From: Phycisphaerae bacterium
GTDB lineage: Bacteria; Planctomycetota; Phycisphaerae; Sedimentisphaerales; Anaerohalosphaeraceae
Length of the DNA: 64,000 nucleotides
Direction: 5' to 3'
Assembly: GCA_012729675.1 (NCBI GenBank)
Contig: JAAYCR010000058.1
Coordinates: 1 to 64,000, forward strand
Shown here: in pieces, positions 25,133 through 34,347 of the stretch
How positions within the stretch are numbered: position 1 is the stretch's first letter
Layout of the letters: each line of letters opens with the position of its first letter
Made by a program: the position numbers and the translations under genes
Notes under the pieces: generated by a model
What the model was told of the DNA's origin: nothing
The model's input: only the letters and a program-made list of their open reading frames with translations
Database searches by the model: none

Positions 25133-25428
25133 TGAGGTCTCCTTGACAATAATTGTTGTTTGCTGACCGAATCGGTCTGTTTCAGTATCCGCACGCCGCG
25201 GGTTATCTTACATAAGCTCACGCCCAGCTCGTCGGCGATCTGACGCTGCGCGTCGCCGTCCATCAGCCGCCGCATCAGTTCCCATCGCAGGGCAACGGCT
25301 TTTCGCTCGGCCGGCGTCAAAATCTCTTTAAGAAGACGACGCATCTGGTCGGTATCCTGAATCTGGCACAATACCGAGCAGATTTCATCCAAATAGGCCG
25401 ATGTTATCCCTTGTTTGTTACTGGACAT
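25129..25428 (-). CDS. TrpR-like repressor (TrpR/YerC family)
   Basis: This 99-residue protein is of the TrpR superfamily. All-helical N-terminal sequence leads to ILTPAERKAVALRWELMRRLMDG, then the helix-turn-helix QRQIADELGVSLCKITRGVRIL (about 60-82). True TrpR binds tryptophan as co-repressor; YerC/YecD relatives may not. Coupling to trpB2 strongly suggests autoregulation of a tryptophan-salvage operon. No ribosome site precedes the ATG at 25428. The nearby -10-like box would place the transcript start at or near the ATG, so the message may be leaderless. Confidence 0.85.
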   Translation of the reverse strand: MSSNKQGITSAYLDEICSVLCQIQDTDQMRRLLKEILTPAERKAVALRWELMRRLMDGDAQRQIADELGVSLCKITRGVRILKQTDSVSKQQLLSRRPQ

Positions 25429-25434
25429 AGAAAC

Positions 25435-25463
25435 ATTTTAAAATAGACAGGCCAAAAAGTAAA
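25435..25463 (-). promoter_or_regulatory. Candidate trpR-trpB2 promoter and overlapping palindrome
   Basis: On the minus strand TTTACT (25463-25458) and TAAAAT (25440-25435) are 17 bases apart. The -10 box lies in a perfect 10-bp palindrome ATTTTAAAAT (25435-25444), which could be part of a repressor site. The spacing puts +1 near the start codon. Confidence 0.4.
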
Positions 25464-25998
25464 GCCCTTAACTCTAAAAAAACTGAAAATCCTATTAATT
25501 TAATACATTAAAAACAAAAACACTTAGGAGATGTTGATTTGCCTGTACTCGAGTTGCAGCTAAACCCTTCACCTTGAGGGCGTTATCGGCCGTTGACAAA
25601 CCGGGCGTCTAATCCTTAAAAAAAGGCTTACTGAACTCACTGCCCCTTGCGTGTTTTCACCCTGACATCTTCCGAATGAAACGTAGGATTGTCTTATTTG
25701 CCGACATTGCAAGCTCCAATAATAACTCTATAATGACGAGTAATAACACTCACTCGCTCAAGTTTTACGCTTCATCCCTGCTGAAAGACAAATCCGCCCA
25801 TCTATGCAGCATCCGTATTATTCCTCTCCCAAACCAAGCATGTCGTTGAATTCTTTTATCAGAGCCAAGCTATCTCCCTATGCGATAGGCACAAAAAACA
25901 CCCACAGAACATGCCGCAAATAATAGTATAGAGTAATCAATCAGAACTAGTACCGAGACAGTAATAGCCATAAAACCCTATACAGGAAAGGGAAATGT
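25464..25998. other. Intergenic stretch without a recognisable gene
   Basis: No coding region, repeat family or terminator stands out in this 535-base AT-leaning stretch between the trpR-like gene and the chemotaxis cluster. It presumably contains the chemotaxis promoter, but I could not pick one with confidence. Confidence 0.4.
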
Positions 25999-26214
25999 AT
26001 GGCACGCGCGACAGTATCACTTCCCAAGGCCGTGCCCGACGGCCTCGAACTGTCTGGCACGTATCTGACGTTCACTCTTGGGGCCGAGGAGTTCGGCCTG
26101 CAAATCCTCAAGGTCCGCGAGATGATCAGGGTATCGCGTCCTCGGATCATCTCCGAGTTATCGGACAGATTGTGTTTTGCGGGAGTAGTTGTGAATCATT
26201 TTGTATCCCGGTAA
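25999..26214 (+). pseudogene. Broken 5' copy of cheW
   Basis: This 71-codon frame has a good ribosome site (AGGAAAGGG). Its residues 20-41 (GTYLTFTLGAEEFGLQILKVRE) copy the start of the intact CheW 400 bases downstream; DNA identity runs for about 75 bases. After KVREMI the sequence departs into unrelated residues and stops, so the SH3-like fold cannot form. It is a partial duplication of the cheW 5' end or the remnant of a second cheW. It may still be translated as a short peptide. Confidence 0.75.
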
Positions 26215-26380
26215 TGGTAGATAAATGCGATTTTCCAGGTTTTTCATCATGACAGGTTAACCCCTGACGCCAATTGTACGACAAAGGCACCAAACCAAAT
26301 AGACACATTAAACAACAGTTGCAGGAATTGATTCGAGGAATCTTTAGAGAATGACTCTATTTTGTGGAAAGGCTGAGACG

Positions 26381-26893
26381 ATGTCACATGAAGCAAAGAC
26401 TGCCCCGCTAACCGGGGCGGGCGGTATATCCCTTTCGGGAAAGTACCTGACGTTCACACTGGGGGCCGAAGAGTTCGGCCTGCAAATCCTCAAGGTTCGC
26501 GAGATCATCGGCTATATGGACATCACGGCCGTGCCGCGGGCGCCCCACGATGTACGCGGGGTCATCAACCTGCGCGGACAAGTCGTGCCCATTGTCGATA
26601 TGCGGGCACGGTTTGAGATGGAAGCGGCCGAGGTCACCGACCAGACCTGTATCATCGTCGTCGAGGTCAAGGCGGGCAAGCACAGTTTTCACACCGGTAT
26701 CATCGTCGATCAGGTTTGCGAGGTGCTGGATATAGACGGCAAGGACATCGAGCCAACGCCGCAGTTTGACGGCAGTGTCGATACGTCGTTCATCCTCGGC
26801 ATGGGCAAAATCGGCAGCGCCGTCAAGATTCTGCTGGACATCGACAAAGTCCTCCATACACGAGAACTGGCTCAACTGACCGAAAACACATAA
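26381..26893 (+). CDS. cheW: Chemotaxis coupling protein CheW
   Basis: This 170-residue protein links receptors to CheA. The CheW fold spans about residues 20-165, with KYLTFTLGAEEFGLQILKVREII, then VPRAPHDVRGVINLRGQVVPIVDMR, the classic receptor/CheA contact segment, and ILGMGKIGSAVKILLDIDKVL at the end. The ATG at 26381 is favoured because GGAAAGG lies upstream; an earlier in-frame ATG (26351) is poorer. It is the first intact gene of the chemotaxis cluster and lies 71 bases before the receptor. Confidence 0.93.
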   Translation: MSHEAKTAPLTGAGGISLSGKYLTFTLGAEEFGLQILKVREIIGYMDITAVPRAPHDVRGVINLRGQVVPIVDMRARFEMEAAEVTDQTCIIVVEVKAGKHSFHTGIIVDQVCEVLDIDGKDIEPTPQFDGSVDTSFILGMGKIGSAVKILLDIDKVLHTRELAQLTENT

Positions 26894-26964
26894 ACGCTTT
26901 GTGAGCATGCGTAATTTTGATGTTTGTATAATAAAACGTGCAAAAATATAAACCAGGAGACAAA

Positions 26965-28944
26965 ATGTTTAAGAACATGAAGTTATCAATGAAGATTTCA
27001 GCGGGTTTTTTCATGCTGTTGGTTATCTCGCTTATCATGGGCGGGTTTGCATGGCATGGCCTTGGGCGGATATTGCAGTTATCGGACATCAATGAAGGCG
27101 GCGTTCAAGCCCTGACCTATATGAACCAATGTGCGACGACGCGGCGGGATTTCGCTATCCAGGGCTTCAATGTCCCAGAAGGACAAACCAAAAATGCCGC
27201 GGAGTTGTTCCGTGAAGCACACAGCGGGTTCTCAAGTGCTCTGGCGGAACTGGTGGGGCAGCCAAGGCTGAATGATGATGATCGTCGGTTGGTTACGGAA
27301 GTGCAGCGTAGCAGCGAACAGTATCTGGAGATATTCGGTCGAACCGTTGCCGCGCAGCAAAGCATCGGTGATGCATTTGCGGTATGGCGCCAAAACGGCA
27401 ACATAATCACACAGACCATCAACGGGGCAATTGACAATGTGTTGACGCCGGAAATGCAAAAGGCACTGGACAACAAGAATCTTGAGGGGTACGCACATTT
27501 TGCAGCGATCAGGAATTCACTGAACGAAGATGTGATTGCACGGTTTTTGCTGTTGAGGGTTGAGGCGACAGCCCTGACCCGAACAGAACGACAGCGCGAA
27601 TACCAGGTCTATCAGGAACAGCTTCAAAGGACAATTGATGGTCTGGATCGCTGGGCGGTTTTGGTTAAAGACAACAGCACTCTCACGAACGCAGCCCAGG
27701 CGATCCGTGAATCGCTGACAGGGTATGATGGGGCGGGCCGGACGTTTTATGACAGTGCCGTTCAGAAGCAGCGAGCCGATGCCGACATGGGACAGACGGC
27801 AGGTGCCATTTTTCAGAGAATGAACGAAGTCAGTCAAAATCTTCAGGCTCAGATGGCGACAGTTGGCGTACAGACCAATGTCTTTTTGATCAGTTTGATC
27901 ATCGGCGGTATCGTGTCAGGCGTATTATTGGCTATCTTCATCACCCGTGCTATCACCCGGCCGATCAATCAGATCATCGCCGGTCTGACCGAAGGGGCAC
28001 AACAGGTGGCATCCGCCTCCGGGCAGGTTTCGGCGGCGTCGCAGTCGCTGGCCGAAGGGGCGACCGAGCAAGCGGCGGGACTGGAAGAGACATCCTCCAG
28101 TCTTGAGGAAATGAGTTCGATGACCAAGCAAAATGCCGACAATGCGCAGCAGGCCAATACGCTGGCCGCCGAGGCCCGCAACGCCGCCCAGGGGGGGGCC
28201 GAGTCGATGCAGCGGATGAGCAAGGCGATTGACGACATCCAGAAGTCGTCCGACCAGACGGCCAAGATCATCAAGGTCATTGACGAAATCGCGTTCCAGA
28301 CGAATCTGCTGGCGCTCAATGCCGCGGTCGAAGCGGCACGGGCGGGCGAAGCAGGCAAGGGCTTTGCCGTGGTGGCCGAAGAAGTGCGAAACCTGGCGAT
28401 GCGAAGCGCCGAAGCGGCCAAGAACACGGCCAATATGATCGAGGAATCGGTCAAGAATTCCAAAAACGGCGTTGAGATTTCCAACGAGGTCAGCAAGGCA
28501 CTCGAAGAAATCGTCGGCGGCATCGCCAAGACGACCGATCTGGTCGGCGAAATCGCCGCGGCCAGTCAGGAACAGGCCCAGGGCATCGATCAGGTCAACA
28601 CCGCCGTCGCTCAGATGGACAAAGTCACCCAGCAGAACGCTGCCAACGCCGAAGAATCGGCCAGCGCCAGCGAAGAGTTGAGCGCCCAGGCCGAAACCAT
28701 GCAGGGCATCGTCGAAGAGCTGGTCGCGCTGGTCGAAGGCGCCTCGGCCCAAGCCACCCGCAGCCGCCAGAGTGCCCCGTGTCGCACCGCCGGCAAAGGG
28801 ACCTCCAAACCCAAACTGGGACTGGCCGACCACACGTTTCATCACATCGCCGATGGCAGGGCCGAATGCAAAGCGACCCCTGTGAAAGCCGCCTCCAAAA
28901 AGGCACTGCCGCTGGAAGAGGATTTCTCGGACTTTAACGGATAA
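26965..28944 (+). CDS. Methyl-accepting chemotaxis protein
   Basis: This 659-residue receptor is read from the ATG at 26965 (CAGGAG upstream). TM1 is at about 10-30 ([16 protein letters not shown]). The periplasmic helical sensor spans about 31-305 without a recognisable Cache or PAS domain. TM2 is at about 308-330 ([21 protein letters not shown]), followed by a HAMP-like segment. The cytoplasmic coiled coil has the hairpin tip [20 protein letters not shown] near 440-460 and Gln/Glu-rich methylation stretches. The C-terminal EDFSDFNG has no NWETF-type CheR tether. A strong terminator follows. Confidence 0.93.
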   Translation: MFKNMKLSMKISAGFFMLLVISLIMGGFAWHGLGRILQLSDINEGGVQALTYMNQCATTRRDFAIQGFNVPEGQTKNAAELFREAHSGFSSALAELVGQPRLNDDDRRLVTEVQRSSEQYLEIFGRTVAAQQSIGDAFAVWRQNGNIITQTINGAIDNVLTPEMQKALDNKNLEGYAHFAAIRNSLNEDVIARFLLLRVEATALTRTERQREYQVYQEQLQRTIDGLDRWAVLVKDNSTLTNAAQAIRESLTGYDGAGRTFYDSAVQKQRADADMGQTAGAIFQRMNEVSQNLQAQMATVGVQTNVFLISLIIGGIVSGVLLAIFITRAITRPINQIIAGLTEGAQQVASASGQVSAASQSLAEGATEQAAGLEETSSSLEEMSSMTKQNADNAQQANTLAAEARNAAQGGAESMQRMSKAIDDIQKSSDQTAKIIKVIDEIAFQTNLLALNAAVEAARAGEAGKGFAVVAEEVRNLAMRSAEAAKNTANMIEESVKNSKNGVEISNEVSKALEEIVGGIAKTTDLVGEIAAASQEQAQGIDQVNTAVAQMDKVTQQNAANAEESASASEELSAQAETMQGIVEELVALVEGASAQATRSRQSAPCRTAGKGTSKPKLGLADHTFHHIADGRAECKATPVKAASKKALPLEEDFSDFNG

Positions 28945-28968
28945 ATAGCGTTATGTTTGAAGCGAATG

Positions 28969-28999
28969 CGGCGGAAAGTCACTTTCCGCCGTTTTTTTT
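28969..28999 (+). terminator. Rho-independent terminator after the receptor gene
   Basis: CGGCGGAAAGTCACTTTCCGCCG forms a 9-bp stem with a 5-base loop and is followed by eight T. It separates cheW-receptor from the cheY-to-cheB group. The remaining gap to 29194 holds no gene. Confidence 0.85.
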
Positions 29000-29194
29000 G
29001 TCTGTCTGAAAATCGCCGATAAAATATGCAGAACGGCGTCCAGAGAATAAACCGATTTCAATACAGGGCACCTTTCAGCGTTAAGTCGGCGTTCAAAACA
29101 GTCGAAAAGGAACATTACTGAAGAGACGTTGAGCAATGGATCCTGAACGACGGGAACATTTGCATATCATTGAAACAATCAGAAAGGCAAGACG

Positions 29195-29569
29195 ATGGCA
29201 AAATCACTGATGATTGTTGATGACTCGGCAACAATGCGAAAGATCATCATCCGCACCGTACGAATGTCCGGACTGGAGTTTGACCGTACCGAAGAAGCCG
29301 GCAACGGCAAAGAGGCACTGGAAAAACTGCAAGAGTCTCCGGTGGATATTGTGTTGTGCGATATCAATATGCCCGAAATGTCCGGCACCGAGATGGTCAA
29401 AGAGGCGCGAAAACTTGACTGTTGCAAGGAGACCAAGATCATTATGGTCTCGACCGAAAGTGCCGAGGAACTGATCAGCGGCGTGATGGCCGACGGCGCC
29501 AACGGATATATCACCAAACCATTCACGCCGGAAAAATTTCAGGAAAAACTGACCCCGTTTATGAACTGA
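29195..29569 (+). CDS. cheY: Chemotaxis response regulator CheY
   Basis: This 124-residue single receiver domain has acidic pocket D9/D10, phospho-acceptor D56 (CDINMPEM), T87 in VSTES, and K108 in YITKPF. CheA phosphorylates it and it would act on a motor or other output. The ribosome site is AAAGGCAAG. With no flagellar genes nearby and a pilus locus in the window, twitching or another output is possible. It opens the second chemotaxis transcription group. Confidence 0.94.
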   Translation: MAKSLMIVDDSATMRKIIIRTVRMSGLEFDRTEEAGNGKEALEKLQESPVDIVLCDINMPEMSGTEMVKEARKLDCCKETKIIMVSTESAEELISGVMADGANGYITKPFTPEKFQEKLTPFMN

Positions 29570-29608
29570 CCTTACGACCTCACCGATACTCAAATTCAGG
29601 AGTTCTAC

Positions 29609-30088
29609 ATGCTGGATCAAATGACGCTCAACGACACGGTACTCGACGCCGCACGCGAAGTGTTCGAAACGATGATTTATATGGACGTGGAAACCAACAA
29701 TGAGGCCAGCCCCGTTATCGAAGGCCAGTCTCTGCTTGGCTCGATTACTTTCAAGGGCTGTCTTGAGGGATGCCTGGCGGTCTGTGTCAGCCAGTCCTGC
29801 GCCGAACGCATTGCCAAGAATATGCTCGGCATGGAGCCGGAGGAGTCGCTGGCTATCGATGAAACCTGCGACGCCGTCGGCGAGGTGGCCAATATGGTCA
29901 TGGGCAGCATCAAGACGCGGCTTCAGGGCACCTATCCAACGATTGAGGTTTCGATCCCGTCAGTCATCACCGGGCGCGAACTGCGAAACACGCTTGGCGA
30001 CAAGGCCGTCAAGGCCGTCGTCAGCGCTTGGCTCGATGAGCAGGAAGCGGTCGAATTCTCATTCCTGTACCGAGAGGCCAAGCACTGA
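29609..30088 (+). CDS. cheX: CheX-like CheY-P phosphatase
   Basis: This 159-residue protein is of the CheC/CheX family, which dephosphorylates CheY-P. The single active-site helix is D88-AVG-E92-VA-N95-MVMG, matching the family pattern D/S-x3-E-x2-N. It starts DTVLDAAREVFETMI, typical of CheX. It lies 39 bases after cheY and 7 bases before a CheC-like/CBS gene, so two candidate phosphatases are encoded side by side. Confidence 0.9.
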   Translation: MLDQMTLNDTVLDAAREVFETMIYMDVETNNEASPVIEGQSLLGSITFKGCLEGCLAVCVSQSCAERIAKNMLGMEPEESLAIDETCDAVGEVANMVMGSIKTRLQGTYPTIEVSIPSVITGRELRNTLGDKAVKAVVSAWLDEQEAVEFSFLYREAKH

Positions 30089-30095
30089 CCGCCCG

Positions 30096-31358
30096 ATGAC
30101 AACCCCAACCGAACAACTTGCCGCCTCGCTGGATGCACTGACGCTTCGTGGATTTGAAGCGTTCTGTGAGGACATCGCATCAATGTTCGGCAACACCGCC
30201 GAGTGCGCCGCCGACAGTGCCGGACAGGGTTGCTTGTCCGATCTGAAAAAGGTATTCAATAAACTGGCCTCCGTCAACCAGGTACAGGCGGAGGGCGTTC
30301 TCAATGGGCCGTTCCAGCTCTTTCTGGATCAGGCGGGTCTGTTCGTGCTGGCCGGGGTCTTTGTGATGCTGCCGGAAAAACGGGTTCTTGAAACTATCCG
30401 CGGCGGAACGCTCAAGGACGCCGACTATATCAACGACGCGATCAAAGAAGTCGGCAATCTGTTGATCGGCTCGTGGGATCGCGTCTTTCGGGAAGAACAA
30501 AAAGGCCACAAACACTTCAAACAGACCGGCACATTCGTCGGCTCGATCTGGGATAATCCCGAAGAAAGCATTGGCTTGGCCGTAGAACAGCCCTGCCGAT
30601 ATGTCATCTGCCGGATGAAGGTAGATGATTTTCCCGAATTTAAATGTGCGGCGGTCTTTTCAGAACAATTATTTGCAGCCGAAGACCCGCTCCAAGCGCC
30701 GCAAGACGCCGAGCCGGCTGCCGCTCCGGAGCCGGAGCCGCAGACTGAACCGAAAGCCACCCCTTTGCCGGAAATAACCTATACCGAAGACAATCCCGGA
30801 CCCGTTTCCGAATCCATTCGGCAAATGACGCAGCACATCGAACAGAATGACACGACCGGTACAACAGCGGCTGCGTCGGCACAAGCCTTGCCGAAACTTT
30901 CCGCCGGTCAGATTATGAACCCGGCCGTACTGTGGGTCGATCCGGAAGACACCGTTGAAGATGTGTTACGCCAGATGCAGCAGCACAATGTCGGTTATGT
31001 GCTGGCCGGACGCGATGGACAAATCGAAGGCCTGATCTCGCGCAGCGATATCGCCGCGGCCATCAGTCCCTACACCCGGCCGGTGTTTTCCCACTGGCGA
31101 CGGCCAATGGACGATGCCGCGCTCCAGATTCGCATCAAGTGGTTTATGAGCCGCCCCGTGCATACGATTCGCCCCGACGTGTCACTGCAGACGGTCATGG
31201 AGACGATGCTGCGCTGTTCGGTGCGCGGACTGCCGGTCGTCGATGCGGGTGGAACCCCGTTGGGATTGGTCTCGGCGTACGATGTCTTCGGCGCTCTTCT
31301 GGCCGATGCAGGCGTGAGTATGTCCGGTCGCCCGCAACAGGCTCCGTGCGGCGGATAA
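30096..31358 (+). CDS. CheC-like phosphatase domain fused to a pair of CBS domains
   Basis: This 420-residue protein begins at the ATG at 30096. Residues 1-192 look like a CheC/CheX-type domain: D114-AIK-E118-VG-N121-LLIG matches the phosphatase helix with the same spacing as the CheX next door. A Pro/Ala/Glu linker (about 195-268) leads to two CBS domains, about 272-322 (MNPAVLWVDPEDTVEDVLRQM, GLISRSDIA) and 348-402 (MSRPVHTIRPDVSLQTVM, GLVSAYDVFGA). CBS pairs bind adenine nucleotides in many proteins. The fusion would let energy state tune CheY-P breakdown. That role is an inference, and the CheC-like assignment is less certain than the CBS one. Confidence 0.85.
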   Translation: MTTPTEQLAASLDALTLRGFEAFCEDIASMFGNTAECAADSAGQGCLSDLKKVFNKLASVNQVQAEGVLNGPFQLFLDQAGLFVLAGVFVMLPEKRVLETIRGGTLKDADYINDAIKEVGNLLIGSWDRVFREEQKGHKHFKQTGTFVGSIWDNPEESIGLAVEQPCRYVICRMKVDDFPEFKCAAVFSEQLFAAEDPLQAPQDAEPAAAPEPEPQTEPKATPLPEITYTEDNPGPVSESIRQMTQHIEQNDTTGTTAAASAQALPKLSAGQIMNPAVLWVDPEDTVEDVLRQMQQHNVGYVLAGRDGQIEGLISRSDIAAAISPYTRPVFSHWRRPMDDAALQIRIKWFMSRPVHTIRPDVSLQTVMETMLRCSVRGLPVVDAGGTPLGLVSAYDVFGALLADAGVSMSGRPQQAPCGG

Positions 31359-31410
31359 CACCGCCCATCCAAACTGAAACACAATAGAGACAGCAGGCAG
31401 GATACGGATT

Positions 31411-33480
31411 ATGGATAGCAGACAAGAACTTTCGGCATTACTTGAGCAGGCCGCCTCGAAAATAACGATGCTCGACGCCAAAGACGCCGACGAAATGAAA
31501 GCCGTTCAGGGCGTGCTGGCGCAACTTCAGTCGCTGGCTGCCCAGACCGCCGAGGCGGACGAAACACTTAAGGCATTTTCAAAGGTGAGCCAAAATGCCG
31601 CAGAATGGGCAAAAGACCTGCTGAAAAAATCCAATAAAAAAACGGATACCCAAGTCGCCGCGATTACCTCGGCCGTGATGGATATGCAGCGTCTGCTGGA
31701 TGAGGCCGCAGCCCCCCCGCCGTCGCCGCAAGCCGGAACCGCCCCGCCGACGGCCCTCAGTGAGGATGATATCCCGCTGATCCAGGATTTTATCGCCGAA
31801 TCACGCGAACACATCGAGTCGGCCGAGGCGGCGCTAATCGAACTGGAAAACACCCCCGACAACAACGAAATCCTGAACCAGATATTCCGCTCGTTTCATA
31901 CCATCAAGGGAATGGCGGGCTTCCTGAATTTGACCGACATCAATGGGTTGGCTCACGCCGCCGAAAACCTGCTTGACCTGGCCCGTAAAAACCAACTGGT
32001 CTTGACCGGCGGCAACAGCGACGCCGTTTTTGCATCCATCGATATGCTCAAAGGCATGCTGATCGATCTCGAAAACGCGATTGAAAACGGCGTCGGCGTG
32101 TGTCGTCCGTCCGGAATAGACGCACTGCTGGAGCATCTGCACGCCTGCGCCAACGGTCAGGCACAACAAGCCGCCCCCGCCGACATTGGCGGCGAATCGG
32201 AACCGGCCCCCGAACCGGACGAAGCGTCGGATCACACATTGGACGCGATACTGGACACTCCCGCGCAAACGGCCGACGCACCGCGCGAAAACACCTCAGC
32301 ATCCGCGGCGACAGTCGAAAAGATTAAAGTCAACACGCTCAAGCTGGACGATTTGATCAATATGACCGGCGAACTGGCGATTGCCCAGTTGATGATCGCC
32401 GAAGAAGTCAAAAAAGCCGTCCACACCGACAGCGACCTGTACCGAAAAGTCGCACTACAAAACAAAATCGTTCGCGAGCTTCAGGAATTGTCGATGTCGA
32501 TGCGTATGGTGCCGATCCAAGGCGCCTTTCAAAAGATGAGCCGACTGGTGCGGGACCTGTCCAAAAAAGCCGGCAAAAACATCCAGTTGATCACCACCGG
32601 CGAAGAGACCGAGCTGGATCGTAACATTGTCGATAAGATCACCGACCCGCTGGTGCACATGATGCGCAACTCCGTCGATCACGGCGTCGAACCCCCCGGC
32701 GAACGCACGCAAAACGGCAAATCCCCGCAAGGTAAAATTCGCTTGAGCGCCTACCATCAGGCAGGAAATATCGTTATTGAAATCCAAGACGACGGGCGAG
32801 GCCTGCGGCGCGAAAAGCTCATCCAAAAAGCCGTCGAAAAAGGGCTGATCTCCGACCATCAGGAACTCAGCGACGACGAGGCCTTCCGGCTCATCTTTCA
32901 GGCCGGGTTTTCGACAGCCGAGAAAATCTCGGATGTCTCCGGCCGCGGCGTCGGGATGGATGTCGTCCGCAAAAACATTGAAAGCCTCGGCGGCAAAATC
33001 GATATTCAAAGCGTCCCCAATAAAGGCACCACCTTTATCATCCGCCTGCCTCTGACACTGGCGATTATCGACGGCCAGATCGTGACTGTCGGCAATCAGC
33101 GGTACATCATCCCGATCAACGCCATTGTCGGCAGCGTACGCCCGACACCGGAACAAATTTCAACCATTCAGGGAAAAGGCGAAATGGCCCATGTCCGCGG
33201 CGACCTGCTCCGCTTGATTCGGATGAGCCGTTTGTTCGGCGTCAGCGGCGCCATCGAAAATCCAACCGACGGCCTGCTGGTTATCGTCGAAGAAGGCGGC
33301 AGAAAATGCGCCTTGCTTGTCGATGATCTCATTGGCCAGCAGCAGGTGGTCATCAAGAATCTTTCCGGCATGGGCAAGATCAAAGGCGTCTCCGGCGGCG
33401 CTATCATGGGCGACGGACGCATCAGTCTGATTCTCGACATTCCGGGCCTTATCGACCCCTCCGGAGCCGGTTTGAATTGA
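31411..33480 (+). CDS. cheA: Chemotaxis histidine kinase CheA
   Basis: This 689-residue kinase has an unusual N-terminal extension of about 115 residues, helical and Ala/Gln/Asp-rich, ahead of the HPt domain. The phospho-accepting His is H163 in SFHTIKGMAGF. No clear P2 domain is seen; a Pro/Glu/Asp-rich linker occupies about 255-300. Dimerisation (about 308-365, LDDLINMTGELAIAQLM), the ATPase (MRNSVDHGVE, IQDDGRGL, GRGVGMDVVRKNI) and the C-terminal CheW-like domain follow. It phosphorylates CheY and CheB. It lies 10 bases before cheR. Confidence 0.94.
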   Translation: MDSRQELSALLEQAASKITMLDAKDADEMKAVQGVLAQLQSLAAQTAEADETLKAFSKVSQNAAEWAKDLLKKSNKKTDTQVAAITSAVMDMQRLLDEAAAPPPSPQAGTAPPTALSEDDIPLIQDFIAESREHIESAEAALIELENTPDNNEILNQIFRSFHTIKGMAGFLNLTDINGLAHAAENLLDLARKNQLVLTGGNSDAVFASIDMLKGMLIDLENAIENGVGVCRPSGIDALLEHLHACANGQAQQAAPADIGGESEPAPEPDEASDHTLDAILDTPAQTADAPRENTSASAATVEKIKVNTLKLDDLINMTGELAIAQLMIAEEVKKAVHTDSDLYRKVALQNKIVRELQELSMSMRMVPIQGAFQKMSRLVRDLSKKAGKNIQLITTGEETELDRNIVDKITDPLVHMMRNSVDHGVEPPGERTQNGKSPQGKIRLSAYHQAGNIVIEIQDDGRGLRREKLIQKAVEKGLISDHQELSDDEAFRLIFQAGFSTAEKISDVSGRGVGMDVVRKNIESLGGKIDIQSVPNKGTTFIIRLPLTLAIIDGQIVTVGNQRYIIPINAIVGSVRPTPEQISTIQGKGEMAHVRGDLLRLIRMSRLFGVSGAIENPTDGLLVIVEEGGRKCALLVDDLIGQQQVVIKNLSGMGKIKGVSGGAIMGDGRISLILDIPGLIDPSGAGLN

Positions 33481-33490
33481 GGAAACCGAT

Positions 33491-34345
33491 ATGTTTAATG
33501 CCATTGCAATTGACGATAAACTGACGCTGACCGATGCCGAATTCGAGCAAATCAGCGATAGGGTCTATGACCACTGCGGCATCAATCTGCACGACGGTAA
33601 AAAGGAGCTGGTGCGGGCACGGCTGGCCAAGATTATCCGACAGGGACGTTTTGACAGCTTCTCTCAGTATATGGAGCATGTCGCCGCCGATGCCTCCGGG
33701 CAGGCGTTTTCCGACCTGATCGACTCACTCAGCACCAATCTGACCAGCTTCTTTCGAGAATCGATTCACTTTGATTATCTGGCCCGCAGTTATCTGCCGG
33801 AACTGGTTGCCCACAAACAACGCAGCGGCCAACTCCGTCTCCGCGCCTGGAGTGCGGGCTGTTCGTCCGGCGAGGAACCCTATACCATCGCCATCACCCT
33901 GCTGGAATCGCTGCCCGACCGTGCCCGCTGGGATATCAAATTACTGGCGACGGATATTTCCACACGGATTCTCAAACGTGCCCGGGAGGGGATTTATGAA
34001 CGCGAACGCATCGAGCCGGTTCCACCGGCATTGAAAAACCGGTATCTGACGATGCGCACCCAAAACGGTCAAAAACAATTTGAGGTGGCCTCGACCCTGC
34101 GAAACATCATCACCTTTAAATATCTCAATCTGATGCAGGAATGGCCCTTCCGCGGGCCGTTTGATTTTATCTTCTGCCGGAATGTGATGATTTATTTTGA
34201 CAAACCCACCCAGCAGCGTCTGATCGACCGTTTTTGGAAAGTGCTGGCGCCGGGCGGGGTGTTGTTTACCGGACACTCCGAATCGCTGACCGGTATCCGC
34301 CATCAATTTCAATATGTGCAGCCTACGATCTACAGGAAGCGATAG
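33491..34345 (+). CDS. cheR: Chemotaxis receptor methyltransferase CheR
   Basis: This 284-residue SAM-dependent enzyme methylates receptor glutamates. The small N-terminal helical domain (DRVYDHCGINLHDGKKELVRARL) is followed by SLSTNLTSFFRES and the SAM-binding segment AWSAGCSSGEEPYTIAI near residue 119. FDFIFCRNVMIYFD and GVLFTGHSESL complete the fold. Length is standard. The next gene starts 2 bases after its stop. Confidence 0.94.
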   Translation: MFNAIAIDDKLTLTDAEFEQISDRVYDHCGINLHDGKKELVRARLAKIIRQGRFDSFSQYMEHVAADASGQAFSDLIDSLSTNLTSFFRESIHFDYLARSYLPELVAHKQRSGQLRLRAWSAGCSSGEEPYTIAITLLESLPDRARWDIKLLATDISTRILKRAREGIYERERIEPVPPALKNRYLTMRTQNGQKQFEVASTLRNIITFKYLNLMQEWPFRGPFDFIFCRNVMIYFDKPTQQRLIDRFWKVLAPGGVLFTGHSESLTGIRHQFQYVQPTIYRKR

Positions 34346-34347
34346 CG

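Noticed and set aside
25943-25952. GTACTAGTT on the minus strand, equal to a half site of the E. coli trp operator
   Set aside because: It lies over 500 bases upstream of the trpR-like start, is only a half site, and such a short match is expected by chance.
29700-30095. 5' extension of the CheC-CBS frame across cheX
   Set aside because: The extension is the antiphase reading of cheX with Arg/Ser/Pro-rich content; the ATG at 30096 lies 7 bases after the cheX stop.
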